Shown: positions 15,349-22,932 of the stretch, piece by piece
How the letters are laid out: the number at the start of each line of letters is the position of its first letter
Position numbering within the stretch: the first letter of the stretch is position 1
DNA from: Bacteroides sp. CAG:770
Lineage (GTDB): Bacteria; Bacteroidota; Bacteroidia; Bacteroidales; UBA932
Length of the DNA: 37,387 bases
Assembly (NCBI GenBank): GCA_000435075.1
Contig: FR890580.1
Coordinates: 1-37,387 of the forward strand
Direction of reading: 5' to 3'
Program-made: the position numbers and the translations under genes
Notes under the pieces: generated by a model
Told to the model about the DNA's origin: nothing
The model's input: only the letters and a program-made list of their open reading frames with translations
Database searches by the model: none

Positions 15349-16047
15349 CTAGCAGCAGAGAAGTCCGTTTGCGTGAAGGAATGCATTCACTGCAACAGCT
15401 GCGAAGCCGAGGCAGATGATGGTAGAAACGATGATACCGATAACCTTGAGTCTTTTCATCCAAGTACCGTTTGCAAAACCTACAGACTGGAACATGCTCC
15501 AGAAACCGTGGTTAAGATGGAACCATACTGCTACGAACCATACGATGTAGATGATAAGAACCCATACGCTTCCGAATGTGTTTACGAGAAGGTCGTAAGG
15601 ATTCATGGCCTCTTCGCCACAGAACTCGAGGAGCTGCATCTTAGCCCAGAAATGAGTAAGGTGGAAGAACAGGATACCGAGGATAACGATACCAAGAACA
15701 AACATGTTCTTAGCTGACCAAGAATCTGCTTTTGCCTTGCTGGCAACTTCATAGCGCTTGTAACCGCCGCGAGCCTTGACATTGTACCAAGTGAGGTAGC
15801 ATCCATAAATAATATGAACGAATACACCCAGAGCAAGCACAGGTACCATGATGGTCACAATCGGCAGGGACATGAAATCACAGCCAAGCTGGAAGAGTCC
15901 GTCGAATGCGCCCCATTCGCCAGTGAATGAGTCAATAACAGAAAAAGAATTGATAGTCATGTGAAGCAGCAGGAACACTACAAGGAATGCACCGCTGACA
16001 GCCTGAATGAACTTTCTCCCGATGGAGTAGTGGAATGCGTTCGCCAT
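15349..16047 (-). CDS. frdC: Succinate dehydrogenase / fumarate reductase cytochrome b subunit
   Basis: The 232-residue protein has five transmembrane segments and the histidines expected for a di-haem b anchor: FLLLHMTINSF, GVFVHIIYGCY, FFHLTHFWAK and WFHLNHGFWSMFQ. This is the single-polypeptide cytochrome b of the Wolinella/Bacteroides type, which anchors the flavoprotein and iron-sulfur subunits in the inner membrane and handles quinones. In Bacteroidales the gene is usually followed at once by frdA and frdB. Here only a terminator and the inverted-repeat cassette follow, and no frdA or frdB is in the window. The protein itself looks intact. It is divergent from pyrH with a 125-bp shared promoter region. 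Confidence 0.9.
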   Translation of the reverse strand: MANAFHYSIGRKFIQAVSGAFLVVFLLLHMTINSFSVIDSFTGEWGAFDGLFQLGCDFMSLPIVTIMVPVLALGVFVHIIYGCYLTWYNVKARGGYKRYEVASKAKADSWSAKNMFVLGIVILGILFFHLTHFWAKMQLLEFCGEEAMNPYDLLVNTFGSVWVLIIYIVWFVAVWFHLNHGFWSMFQSVGFANGTWMKRLKVIGIIVSTIICLGFAAVAVNAFLHANGLLCC

Positions 16048-16085
16048 TAGTTTGTAAAGATTAAAACCGTATTTTGATTATATGG

Positions 16086-16093
16086 CAAAGATA
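16086..16093 (-). promoter_or_regulatory. -7 element for frdC
   Basis: TATCTTTG on the minus strand, about 39 bp before the frdC start codon. No clear TTTG is found 19-20 bp upstream. The position between divergent genes supports it. Confidence 0.45.
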
Positions 16094-16101
16094 CGCTCTT
16101 T

Positions 16102-16133
16102 CTTGCAAGTTTCATAATATTTCGATAATTTTG
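16102..16133 (+). promoter_or_regulatory. Promoter of pyrH-frr
   Basis: CTTG (16102-16105), 20-bp spacer, TAATTTTG (16126-16133), 40 bp before the pyrH ATG; fits the Bacteroidota consensus. Confidence 0.6.
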
Positions 16134-16172
16134 TTTTCCGAACAGTTCTAAAAACTTTTCTTTTATATAATT

Positions 16173-16877
16173 ATGTACAAAAGAGTGCTCTTGAAACTAA
16201 GCGGCGAAAGTCTGGGAGGACACGCCGGAAAGGGATTGGATACAGCCAGTCTCCAGGCTTATGCCGAGGAAATCGCAGCCGCAGCGAAGGCGGGACTCCA
16301 GATTGCCATTGTCAATGGTGGTGGGAATATCTTCCGCGGCCTGCAAGGTGTAGGAAGCGGATTCGACCGCGTCGATGGAGACAAGATGGGAATGCTTGCC
16401 ACCGTGATAAACTCATTGGCATTGTCAATGTTCATTAAGGAACAGGGTGTGCATGCCCAGGTGTTTACGGCCACTCCGATGGAGCCTGTAGCCAAATATT
16501 ATATGAGAGATGACGCTGTGAAAGTCATGGAAAACGGCGGAGTCGCCCTGATTGCAGGCGGAACCGGCAATCCGTTCTTCACTACAGACTCTGGAGCAGC
16601 CCTCAGGGCATTGGAAATCGGAGCTGATGCTCTCCTGAAGGGAACCCGCGTTGACGGAGTCTATACGGCTGACCCTGAGAAAGATCCGAACGCCGTGAAG
16701 TACGATGAACTGACATTTGACCAGGCTCTCGGAGACCATCTCAAGGTGATGGACCAGACCGCATTCGCACTTTGCAGCGAAGGAAATATGCCGATTATCG
16801 TATTTGACATGAACTGTAAAGGTAACCTTACCAGACTCCTGAAAGGAGAGAAGGTCGGAACCCTTGTTCACGTTTAA
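16173..16877 (+). CDS. pyrH: UMP kinase
   Basis: A 234-residue amino-acid-kinase-fold protein of standard length. It shows the opening KRVLLKLSGESLGG, IVNGGGNIFRG, GGTGNPFFTTDSGAALRA, and DGVYTADPEKDPNAVKY, all diagnostic for bacterial PyrH. It converts UMP to UDP in pyrimidine nucleotide synthesis as a cytoplasmic hexamer. Followed after 18 bp by frr; pyrH-frr linkage is widespread in bacteria and the two are surely co-transcribed from the promoter at 16102-16133. Confidence 0.97.
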   Translation: MYKRVLLKLSGESLGGHAGKGLDTASLQAYAEEIAAAAKAGLQIAIVNGGGNIFRGLQGVGSGFDRVDGDKMGMLATVINSLALSMFIKEQGVHAQVFTATPMEPVAKYYMRDDAVKVMENGGVALIAGGTGNPFFTTDSGAALRALEIGADALLKGTRVDGVYTADPEKDPNAVKYDELTFDQALGDHLKVMDQTAFALCSEGNMPIIVFDMNCKGNLTRLLKGEKVGTLVHV

Positions 16878-16895
16878 CCATAAAAATAAAATACT

Positions 16896-17462
16896 ATGTT
16901 ACCAAGAGTTAATGAGATTGTCACTGCTGCTGACAAGAAAATGAAAGAGGCTGTGGCTTTCCTGGAAGAGGACCTCAAGACATATCGCGTGGGCAAGGCT
17001 AACCCATCTATCTTCAACAACGTACTCGTTGATTACTACGGCTCACCTACACCGGTACCTCAGGTCGCTTCAGTTTCAGCACCGGACGCGAAGACCGTCC
17101 TGATCCAGCCATGGGAGAAGAGCATGATCCAGAAAATCGAGAAGGCAATCATGGACGCCAATATCGGAATGACACCACAGAACAACGGCGAGCAGATCCG
17201 CTGCAATGTTCCGCCTCTCACCGAGGATCGCAGAAAGGACCTTATAAAGAAGGCCAAGACAGCAGGAGAGAATGCGAAGGTCGTTGTCCGCAATGCACGT
17301 CGTGACGCTGTAGATATTCTTAAGAAAGCCCAGAAGAACGAAGGTCTTCCTGAGGACGCTCAGAAAGAGGGCGAGGAGGAAGTACAGAAAGTTACTGACA
17401 AGAACATCAAGGAAATCGATGCTCTCATCGCAGCTAAGGAGAAAGATATCATGACTGTGTAA
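16896..17462 (+). CDS. frr: Ribosome recycling factor
   Basis: 188 residues, the usual length. Family motifs include LRTYRVGKANPSIF-like LKTYRVGKANPSIFNN, VDYYGSPTPVPQVASV, and the C-terminal helical part PPLTEDRRKDLIKKAK with VRNARRDAVDILKK. It splits post-termination ribosomes together with EF-G. It is the last gene of the pyrH operon; a strong terminator follows 57 bp after the stop. Confidence 0.97.
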   Translation: MLPRVNEIVTAADKKMKEAVAFLEEDLKTYRVGKANPSIFNNVLVDYYGSPTPVPQVASVSAPDAKTVLIQPWEKSMIQKIEKAIMDANIGMTPQNNGEQIRCNVPPLTEDRRKDLIKKAKTAGENAKVVVRNARRDAVDILKKAQKNEGLPEDAQKEGEEEVQKVTDKNIKEIDALIAAKEKDIMTV

Positions 17463-17518
17463 GGATTTTGTCCGGAGAGCATATATTGATAGCTTTCAAG
17501 CAGTTATAAATAATATGA

Positions 17519-17547
17519 GGCTGCCCAAGTATCGGGCGGCCTTTTTT
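17519..17547 (+). terminator. Rho-independent terminator after frr
   Basis: An 8-bp GC-rich stem (17519-17526 with 17534-17541, one G-T pair), 7-nt loop, then six T residues (17542-17547). It closes the pyrH-frr unit. Confidence 0.9.
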
Positions 17548-17594
17548 GACTTTTACCGGCCATCTCTCTGACGAGGTGGCAAAATGGGGACAGT

Positions 17595-18698
17595 ATGGAA
17601 ACTGAATTCGATATTTTACCTGTGGAACAGTGGGGCCTTTTCCCCGAAGGACAGCGTCCGCTTCTTGTGGCCGGTCCATGCAGTGCAGAATCTGAAGAAC
17701 AGGTGATGCGGACTGCAGGGGGCCTCAACCCGTTCGGTGTCAATGTCTTCCGGGCTGGAATCTGGAAACCTCGTACCCATCCGAATACGTTTGAGGGAGT
17801 GGGAACACCCGGGCTCAAGTGGCTGCAGAGAGTGAAGGATGAACTCGGAATGAAGGTGGCTACGGAAGTCGCCGGGGAGAAACACGTCCTTGACTGTCTT
17901 GAATATGGCGTGGATATGGTCTGGATAGGGGCCAGGACCACAGCCAGTCCGTTCCTTGTCCAGGAAATAGCTGACGCGCTGAAAGGCAAGGACATACCTG
18001 TGCTCGTAAAGAATCCGGTAAACCCTGACATTGACCTTTGGATAGGCGCTCTGGAAAGATTGAACCAGGCGGGGATCCGCAAACTCGGTGTTGTCCACAG
18101 GGGATTTTCATCCACGGAAAAGATTCCGTACCGCAATTCTCCTGGCTGGCAACTGGCTGTCGAGCTGCGTACCCGTTATCCGGAACTGCCGTTCTTTGCA
18201 GACCCGAGCCACATGGGAGGTGACAGGAAATACCTTCATGAAATATCCCAGAGGGCGCTTGATCTGGGCCTGGACGGGCTCATGGTCGAGACGCATTGTG
18301 ACCCGTCATGCGCCATGAGCGATGCTCGGCAGCAGATAACGCCTGAGGAATTCGGACGGCTGATTTCCGGACTGATTGTCCGGCAGAACGATACGGATAG
18401 TCCTGATTATAAGGAGAATATGTATCAGCTGAGGGCGCAGATCGATGTCATTGACGAGAACCTTCTTTCTCTTCTCAATGCCAGAATGAATCTGAGCCGG
18501 AGCATCGGCCTGTATAAGAAAGCGCACAATATTTCCATTTTGCAGACCTCCAGATGGGAGTCGATTCTGTCCCAGATGATAGAGAAGGCCAAAGCCTATG
18601 GCTTGCCGGAAGAATTTGTGACTGAGATTTTCAATGCCATTCATGAAGAGTCTGTCCAGCAGCAGAACAGGATTCTGTCCGACCGGGACGTGGATTGA
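17595..18698 (+). CDS. Bifunctional DAHP synthase / chorismate mutase
   Basis: The 367-residue protein joins a type I (beta) DAHP synthase barrel to a C-terminal AroQ-type chorismate mutase. The barrel (residues ~20-260) shows VAGPCSAES, FRAGIWKPRTHPNTFEG, the KNPVNPD lysine segment, GVVHRGF and the metal-binding FFADPSHMGG. The mutase domain (~275-360) shows LRAQIDVIDENLLSLLNARMNLS and ends EIFNAIHEESVQQQ. It condenses PEP and erythrose-4-phosphate and then makes prephenate from chorismate. The combination is common in Bacteroidota, where the mutase domain also serves as an allosteric sensor. The gene stands alone between the frr terminator and convergent lpxK. Confidence 0.95.
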   Translation: METEFDILPVEQWGLFPEGQRPLLVAGPCSAESEEQVMRTAGGLNPFGVNVFRAGIWKPRTHPNTFEGVGTPGLKWLQRVKDELGMKVATEVAGEKHVLDCLEYGVDMVWIGARTTASPFLVQEIADALKGKDIPVLVKNPVNPDIDLWIGALERLNQAGIRKLGVVHRGFSSTEKIPYRNSPGWQLAVELRTRYPELPFFADPSHMGGDRKYLHEISQRALDLGLDGLMVETHCDPSCAMSDARQQITPEEFGRLISGLIVRQNDTDSPDYKENMYQLRAQIDVIDENLLSLLNARMNLSRSIGLYKKAHNISILQTSRWESILSQMIEKAKAYGLPEEFVTEIFNAIHEESVQQQNRILSDRDVD

Positions 18699-18710
18699 CA
18701 TTGACCTTAC

Positions 18711-19856
18711 CTACTGTGCGTTGAAGTTGTCGAGAGCTCCGAGAAGCGTCTTTTCGAAGATTTCTTTTTCGTGAGGCGTTATGAAAGATACCTCGATAGG
18801 GGCCTGGAACATTCTTTTCTTGAGTGTTTCAGGCATATTTTTGTAGCCGCGCAGGCGCTGGCTGTCCTTTTCCGTGGTGGCTATCAATGCTGTAGGCCAG
18901 TTCCTGGTGGCGTTCAGTATTCTTCTGATATCCAGTTTTCTGTATTTGTGATGGTCAGAGAACTTGAAATGCTTCACAAGTTTGTATGAATCACTGAGAT
19001 ATCTTCTGAGAGGGGTGTCTGAAGCGATTCCTGAGACAAGAATCACATTGTGTGAATAGGTATATCTCTTGTCGTCGTTTTCGAAGACAGCCTCGAGCGG
19101 GCAGTAGGTTATCGTCGTGAAGAGAATTGTCATCTTCTTTCCCGCCGCATTGGTTCCCTGACATGTATTCAGGTCGTAAGCATTGTAGCCCAATGACTTG
19201 GCCCATTCTACCTTCTCCCAGTTCTCCATATACTGCGGACACTTGGTCACGATGATTATGTTCGCGTGATGCAGCCTCTCGGGAAGATCCCTGAGATGAC
19301 CGAAAGGAAGAAGTCTGTCTTTGCTTGGAGGTCTGTTGTAATCGACCAGGACAATGTTGAAGTATGCGGCGAGTGACCTGTACTGGAATGCGTCATCGAG
19401 AACGATGAGCTCAGGTTTTTCAATGTCCTTGTGCTCGCATTTTCTTGCCTTCCTTGAAGTCTTGACTGTCTCCGGGTGGAGAAGGAAGTCGCAGCCTTCT
19501 ACCCTTGTACGGTCCACGGCTACGGTTACTTCCGGGAATTTGCGCTTGATCTGCAAAGGCTCGTCTCCGGCGAACGCCGCGCTGTCATTGACAAGAATCT
19601 GCTGGAAACCGTTGCTCTTCCTCTTGTGACCTCTTGACAATACTGCGATATGATGGTTGTGCCATTTTTCGCTGGAAAGCAAAGTCCTGAGAATCATTTC
19701 CGTATGAGGTGTCTTACCGGTTCCTCCAGCTGCGATATTGCCCACGCATATTGTCGGAACCTTGCAGGTATGCACCTTGAACACGCCACTGTCATATAGC
19801 GCGTGCCTTATTTTCAAGGTCAGATAATATGGTGCCAACAATATTCTCTCAAGCAT
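18711..19856 (-). CDS. lpxK: Tetraacyldisaccharide 4'-kinase
   Basis: Start taken at ATG 19856 (381 residues); an in-frame TTG lies nine bases upstream. An N-terminal membrane-association helix (MLERILLAPYYLTLKIRHAL) precedes the Walker A loop CVGNIAAGGTGKTPHTE (residues ~38-53). Further LpxK motifs include VDRTRVEG, ELIVLDDAFQYRSL, VLVDYNRPPSKDRLLPFGHLR and a C-terminal TALIATTEKDSQRL. The enzyme phosphorylates lipid A disaccharide at the 4' position at the inner membrane. It converges on the DAHP synthase gene with only 12 bp between stops and no evident terminator there. Confidence 0.95.
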   Translation of the reverse strand: MLERILLAPYYLTLKIRHALYDSGVFKVHTCKVPTICVGNIAAGGTGKTPHTEMILRTLLSSEKWHNHHIAVLSRGHKRKSNGFQQILVNDSAAFAGDEPLQIKRKFPEVTVAVDRTRVEGCDFLLHPETVKTSRKARKCEHKDIEKPELIVLDDAFQYRSLAAYFNIVLVDYNRPPSKDRLLPFGHLRDLPERLHHANIIIVTKCPQYMENWEKVEWAKSLGYNAYDLNTCQGTNAAGKKMTILFTTITYCPLEAVFENDDKRYTYSHNVILVSGIASDTPLRRYLSDSYKLVKHFKFSDHHKYRKLDIRRILNATRNWPTALIATTEKDSQRLRGYKNMPETLKKRMFQAPIEVSFITPHEKEIFEKTLLGALDNFNAQ

Positions 19857-19955
19857 AGCGTGCAAATATAGTCAAACTCGCGGTAAGAACGAAAAAAATT
19901 TCATTCTTATCACGAGTTTATTTTATTTCAGCTATTTGGGATGGTTGTCCAACTG

Positions 19956-20936
19956 TCAGATAGACAGGACTGCAAGCACATTGATAAGTTCCCTGTCGAT
20001 AGGCTTGTCTTTCTTGATGGCCCTGTCGATAGGAACATAGACAATCTGGTCATTGCTGATGCCGACCATGACGTTGCGCTGTCCTTCCTTAAGCGCTTCG
20101 ATACTTGCATATCCCAGACGGCTTGCCAGAATTCTGTCGAAGGCGCTTGGGGTACCGCCTCTCTGAAGGTGTCCGAGGATGGTCACGCGGACATCGTACT
20201 GAGGATACTCTTTGCGGACACGGTCTGCATAGTACATGGCGCCGCCGTCTTTAGGGCTTTCGGATACGATTACGATACTGCTGTTCTTGCTCTTTCTGAA
20301 ACCGCGGCTGATGAACTGCTCAAGCTGATCGACATCTGTCTGGTCTTCAGGGATGATGGCAGCCTCCGCTCCGGAAGCGATAGCGCTGTTCTGTGCGAGG
20401 AAGCCCGCATCACGTCCCATGACTTCCACGAAGAAAATGCGGTCGTGGGATGTCGCGGTATCACGCAACTTGTCCACGCATTCGACGATTGTGTTGAGGG
20501 CTGTGTCGTAGCCGATGGTGGAATCGGTGCCGTAAAGGTCATTGTCAATGGTACCAGGCAGTCCGATAACAGGGAAGTCATACTCTCTGGCCAGTGCCTG
20601 GGCTCCGGTAAGAGAACCGTTGCCTCCGATGACTATCAAAGCGTCAACTCCGAATTTTTCAAGATTATCATAGGCTTGTTTCCTTCCTTCCGGAGTCTGG
20701 AAATCCTTGCTCCTTGCGGTTTTCAGGATAGTGCCGCCCCTCTGTATCGTGTTGCTGACACTCTCTGTCGTAAGTTCCTTGAATTCACCATGAATAAGAC
20801 CTTCATAGCCTCTGTAAATGCCCATGACATTCATGCCGTTGAAAATGGCGCTTCTGGTCACCGCGCGGATACATGCGTTCATTCCCGGCGCGTCACCACC
20901 TGAGGTGAGGACTCCTATCGTCTTAATTTCCTTCAT
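19956..20936 (-). CDS. pfkA: ATP-dependent 6-phosphofructokinase
   Basis: The start at 20936 gives 326 residues beginning MKEIKTIGVLTSGGDAPGMN; an upstream in-frame ATG at 20978 would add 14 atypical residues. Motifs: the ATP-binding GGDAPGMN, GYEGLIHG, IGGNGSLTGA, catalytic PGTIDNDLYGTD, FVEVMGRDAGFLA, and LGHLQRGGTPSAFDR. The GGDAPGMN and GGNGS forms are those of ATP-dependent PfkA of glycolysis. An antisense frame of 320 codons over this gene is not credible. Divergent from the dus gene; the short overlap of promoter regions is 20937-21093. Confidence 0.96.
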   Translation of the reverse strand: MKEIKTIGVLTSGGDAPGMNACIRAVTRSAIFNGMNVMGIYRGYEGLIHGEFKELTTESVSNTIQRGGTILKTARSKDFQTPEGRKQAYDNLEKFGVDALIVIGGNGSLTGAQALAREYDFPVIGLPGTIDNDLYGTDSTIGYDTALNTIVECVDKLRDTATSHDRIFFVEVMGRDAGFLAQNSAIASGAEAAIIPEDQTDVDQLEQFISRGFRKSKNSSIVIVSESPKDGGAMYYADRVRKEYPQYDVRVTILGHLQRGGTPSAFDRILASRLGYASIEALKEGQRNVMVGISNDQIVYVPIDRAIKKDKPIDRELINVLAVLSI

Positions 20937-21026
20937 ATTGTGTTTTTGTAATAATTGGTCAATGTCATCGGGGCTCAACTCCCGAAAATATCAGGTGATT
21001 TGCCGCAAAATTCAAGCCTGTTTTTG

Positions 21027-21034
21027 TAATTTTG
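21027..21034 (+). promoter_or_regulatory. -7 element of the dus gene
   Basis: TAATTTTG, 59 bp before the ATG at 21094. TTTG (20999-21002) lies 24 bp upstream, longer than the usual spacer, so the -33 box is uncertain. Confidence 0.4.
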
Positions 21035-21093
21035 CAGTCGGAGAATATAAAATTTCAATAAAAAACGATTTTAGTTTTTACCTGCTATTACAT

Positions 21094-22128
21094 ATGAAGA
21101 TAGGAGAGATAGATCTTGGTGACAAGCCGGTACTTCTGGCGCCGATGGAAGATGTGACAGACGCGTCGTTCAGAGTCGTGTGCAAAAAGTTCGGGGCGGA
21201 CATGGTTTATACGGAATTCATCCCGTCAGACGGTCTTGTCCGTGATGCTGCCAAGGCCATTGCGAAGATGAAGACGTCGGAAGAGGAAGCTCCGATTGCG
21301 ATACAGATTTACGGAAACAATCCGGAGGCGATGGTCGAGGCTGCCAAGATGGCGGACAACGCCGACCAGATAGCCGGAGGGCACGGCTGCGATGTCATTG
21401 ACATTAACTTCGGCTGTCCCGTCAGCAAAATCGCCGGCAGGGGAGCGGGTTCCGGAATGATGCGGGAGCCGGACAAGATGGTGATGATAACCGAGAGTAT
21501 TGTCAATGCTGTCCGCAAACCGGTTACCGTAAAGACCAGGCTCGGCTGGGACGAGAATTCCAAGATAATCGTGGAACTCGCTGAAAGACTGCAGGATGTG
21601 GGAATCAAGGCATTGACCATACACGGCAGGACAAGATGTCAGATGTACAAGGGCGAGGCGGACTGGACATTGATAGGAGCGGTGAAGAACAACCCTAGGA
21701 TGCATATACCTATAATAGGTAACGGTGACATAAATTCCGCGCAGAAAGCCACGGACGCATTCGACAGGTTCGGCGTCGATGGAATAATGGTCGGCCGCGC
21801 ATCGTTCGGCCATCCGTGGATCTTCCGGGAGATAAAACATTTCCTGACCACCGGAGAGGAACTCCCGCCGATGAGTGTCAATGACAGAGTGGCCCTGGCC
21901 AAGTGGCATTTGTCGCTGTCTGTCAGGCAGAAGGGCCCTGTTACCGGAGTGCTCGAGATGAGACGTCACCTGTCATGCTATTTCAAAGGCCTTCCTGACT
22001 TCCGTGACACGAGAGTCAAACTGGTCACCGAGCCGTCTGCCGACGAACTCGTGAAGATTCTGGACTATGTGGGAGAGAAGTGGGGCGGATGCCGGCTTGA
22101 TGAGGCGGCCAGTGTTTATGGCCTTTGA
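21094..22128 (+). CDS. dusB: tRNA-dihydrouridine synthase
   Basis: The start at 21094 (344 residues, MKIGEIDLGDKPVLLAPMEDVTDASFR) was chosen over an in-frame ATG at 20818 that would overlap pfkA. Dus motifs: APMEDVTDASFR, IDINFGCPVSKI (catalytic cysteine), GRGAGSGMMREP, VTVKTRLGWDE, IHGRTRCQMYKG, IIGNGDI and DGIMVGRASFGHPW. FMN-dependent enzyme reducing uridines in the tRNA D-loop. The arrangement is closest to DusB. Its stop is directly followed by the conserved module at 22134, with no terminator hairpin seen between. Confidence 0.93.
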   Translation: MKIGEIDLGDKPVLLAPMEDVTDASFRVVCKKFGADMVYTEFIPSDGLVRDAAKAIAKMKTSEEEAPIAIQIYGNNPEAMVEAAKMADNADQIAGGHGCDVIDINFGCPVSKIAGRGAGSGMMREPDKMVMITESIVNAVRKPVTVKTRLGWDENSKIIVELAERLQDVGIKALTIHGRTRCQMYKGEADWTLIGAVKNNPRMHIPIIGNGDINSAQKATDAFDRFGVDGIMVGRASFGHPWIFREIKHFLTTGEELPPMSVNDRVALAKWHLSLSVRQKGPVTGVLEMRRHLSCYFKGLPDFRDTRVKLVTEPSADELVKILDYVGEKWGGCRLDEAASVYGL

Positions 22129-22133
22129 CCTTG

Positions 22134-22194
22134 CTGTAAATTTTGCGATTTTTCGTAAGATTTTTGTCTGAGTGGTAAATTGATGCTAAATTAG
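22134..22194 (+). promoter_or_regulatory. Promoter of ECF sigma gene with conserved upstream module
   Basis: TTTG (22163-22166), 20-bp spacer, TAAATTAG (22187-22194, one base off consensus). Immediately upstream, 22134-22167 repeats almost exactly the sequence upstream of the ribosomal promoter at 34414-34446 (one substitution, one indel). The module holds a dyad TTGCGA-N4-TCGTAA (22143-22148, 22153-22158). It may be an AT-rich UP-like element or an operator. Confidence 0.55.
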
Positions 22195-22211
22195 AGACTT
22201 GTCTTGAAGAT

Positions 22212-22793
22212 ATGTCAGGACAAGTTTTTTCCATTATGGCGTTTTGGAATAGAAATAAGATATTGTCTGACAAGGAGCTGGCAGAGGGAATTGTCCGCGG
22301 TGACGAGGTATGCTATGAAAGGTTCTTTGAGAGATACTATGTCGTTGTCCGGAAATTCATAATGGGTTTCATAGACGACAGGGCAGCTGCTGATGATTTG
22401 GCTCAGGACCTGTTCATAAGGCTTTGGAACAGGCGGCTCAGCATTGACCCTCAAAAATCATTGAAAAAGTGGCTTATAGTATCGGCGAGGAATGCTGCTC
22501 TGAACTGGTTGAAAGCCAAGTCCCGCAGTTCGGAGGCTCCGATTGAGGCTGCGGATACTCTGGATGACGGTTCTCAGCCGATTGAATCGCTTTGTTTACG
22601 CCAGTTGGAGATGAGTCTGGACAATGCGATATCCGCTTTGCCTGAACGGCGTAAGCAGATTTTCAAGATGAGCCGTCTGGATCATTTGCCGAACGATGAA
22701 ATTGCTTCCCGTCTTGGCCTGTCGGTCAGAACAGTGGAAAAACATATAGAGTTGGCACTCAAGGATTTGCGCTCTGAAAAGTATTCTTCATGA
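22212..22793 (+). CDS. ECF-family RNA polymerase sigma factor
   Basis: 193 residues. Region 2 is visible as YERFFERYYVVVRKFIMGF followed by DDRAAADDLAQDLFIRLWNR, and region 4 as ALPERRKQIFKMSRLDHLPNDEIASRLGL with SVRTVEKHIELALKDLR. This is the FecI-like ECF type abundant in Bacteroidota that is held by FecR and activates a neighbouring SusC/SusD operon. An alternative start at 22236 (MAFWNRNK) is equally plausible; the promoter at 22163-22194 would leave a leader of about 11 or 35 nt. The cognate anti-sigma is the FecR at 25002, separated here by a GH3 gene. Confidence 0.92.
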   Translation: MSGQVFSIMAFWNRNKILSDKELAEGIVRGDEVCYERFFERYYVVVRKFIMGFIDDRAAADDLAQDLFIRLWNRRLSIDPQKSLKKWLIVSARNAALNWLKAKSRSSEAPIEAADTLDDGSQPIESLCLRQLEMSLDNAISALPERRKQIFKMSRLDHLPNDEIASRLGLSVRTVEKHIELALKDLRSEKYSS

Positions 22794-22883
22794 CAGTATG
22801 ATGCAGATAAAGATGAAAAATTATATAAAAAAACTGGGAAGTCGTTACGTGTCCGGTCTGAAAACGTTGTACTATGTGTGTAT

Positions 22884-22900
22884 GACTGATAACCAGTCAC
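22884..22900. promoter_or_regulatory. Operator-like 17-bp dyad upstream of the GH3 gene
   Basis: TGACTG-ATAAC-CAGTCA is a perfect 6-bp dyad 33 bp before the GH3 start, inside the 139-bp gap after the sigma gene. It could bind a dimeric regulator or form a small hairpin in the leader. No matching site was noticed elsewhere in the window. Confidence 0.35.
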
Positions 22901-22932
22901 AGATAAACCATAGTATTAATATTTTTAGAGAA

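Noticed and set aside
19941..20903. 320-codon open frame antisense to pfkA
   Set aside because: Shadow of a clear phosphofructokinase gene; no recognisable domains.
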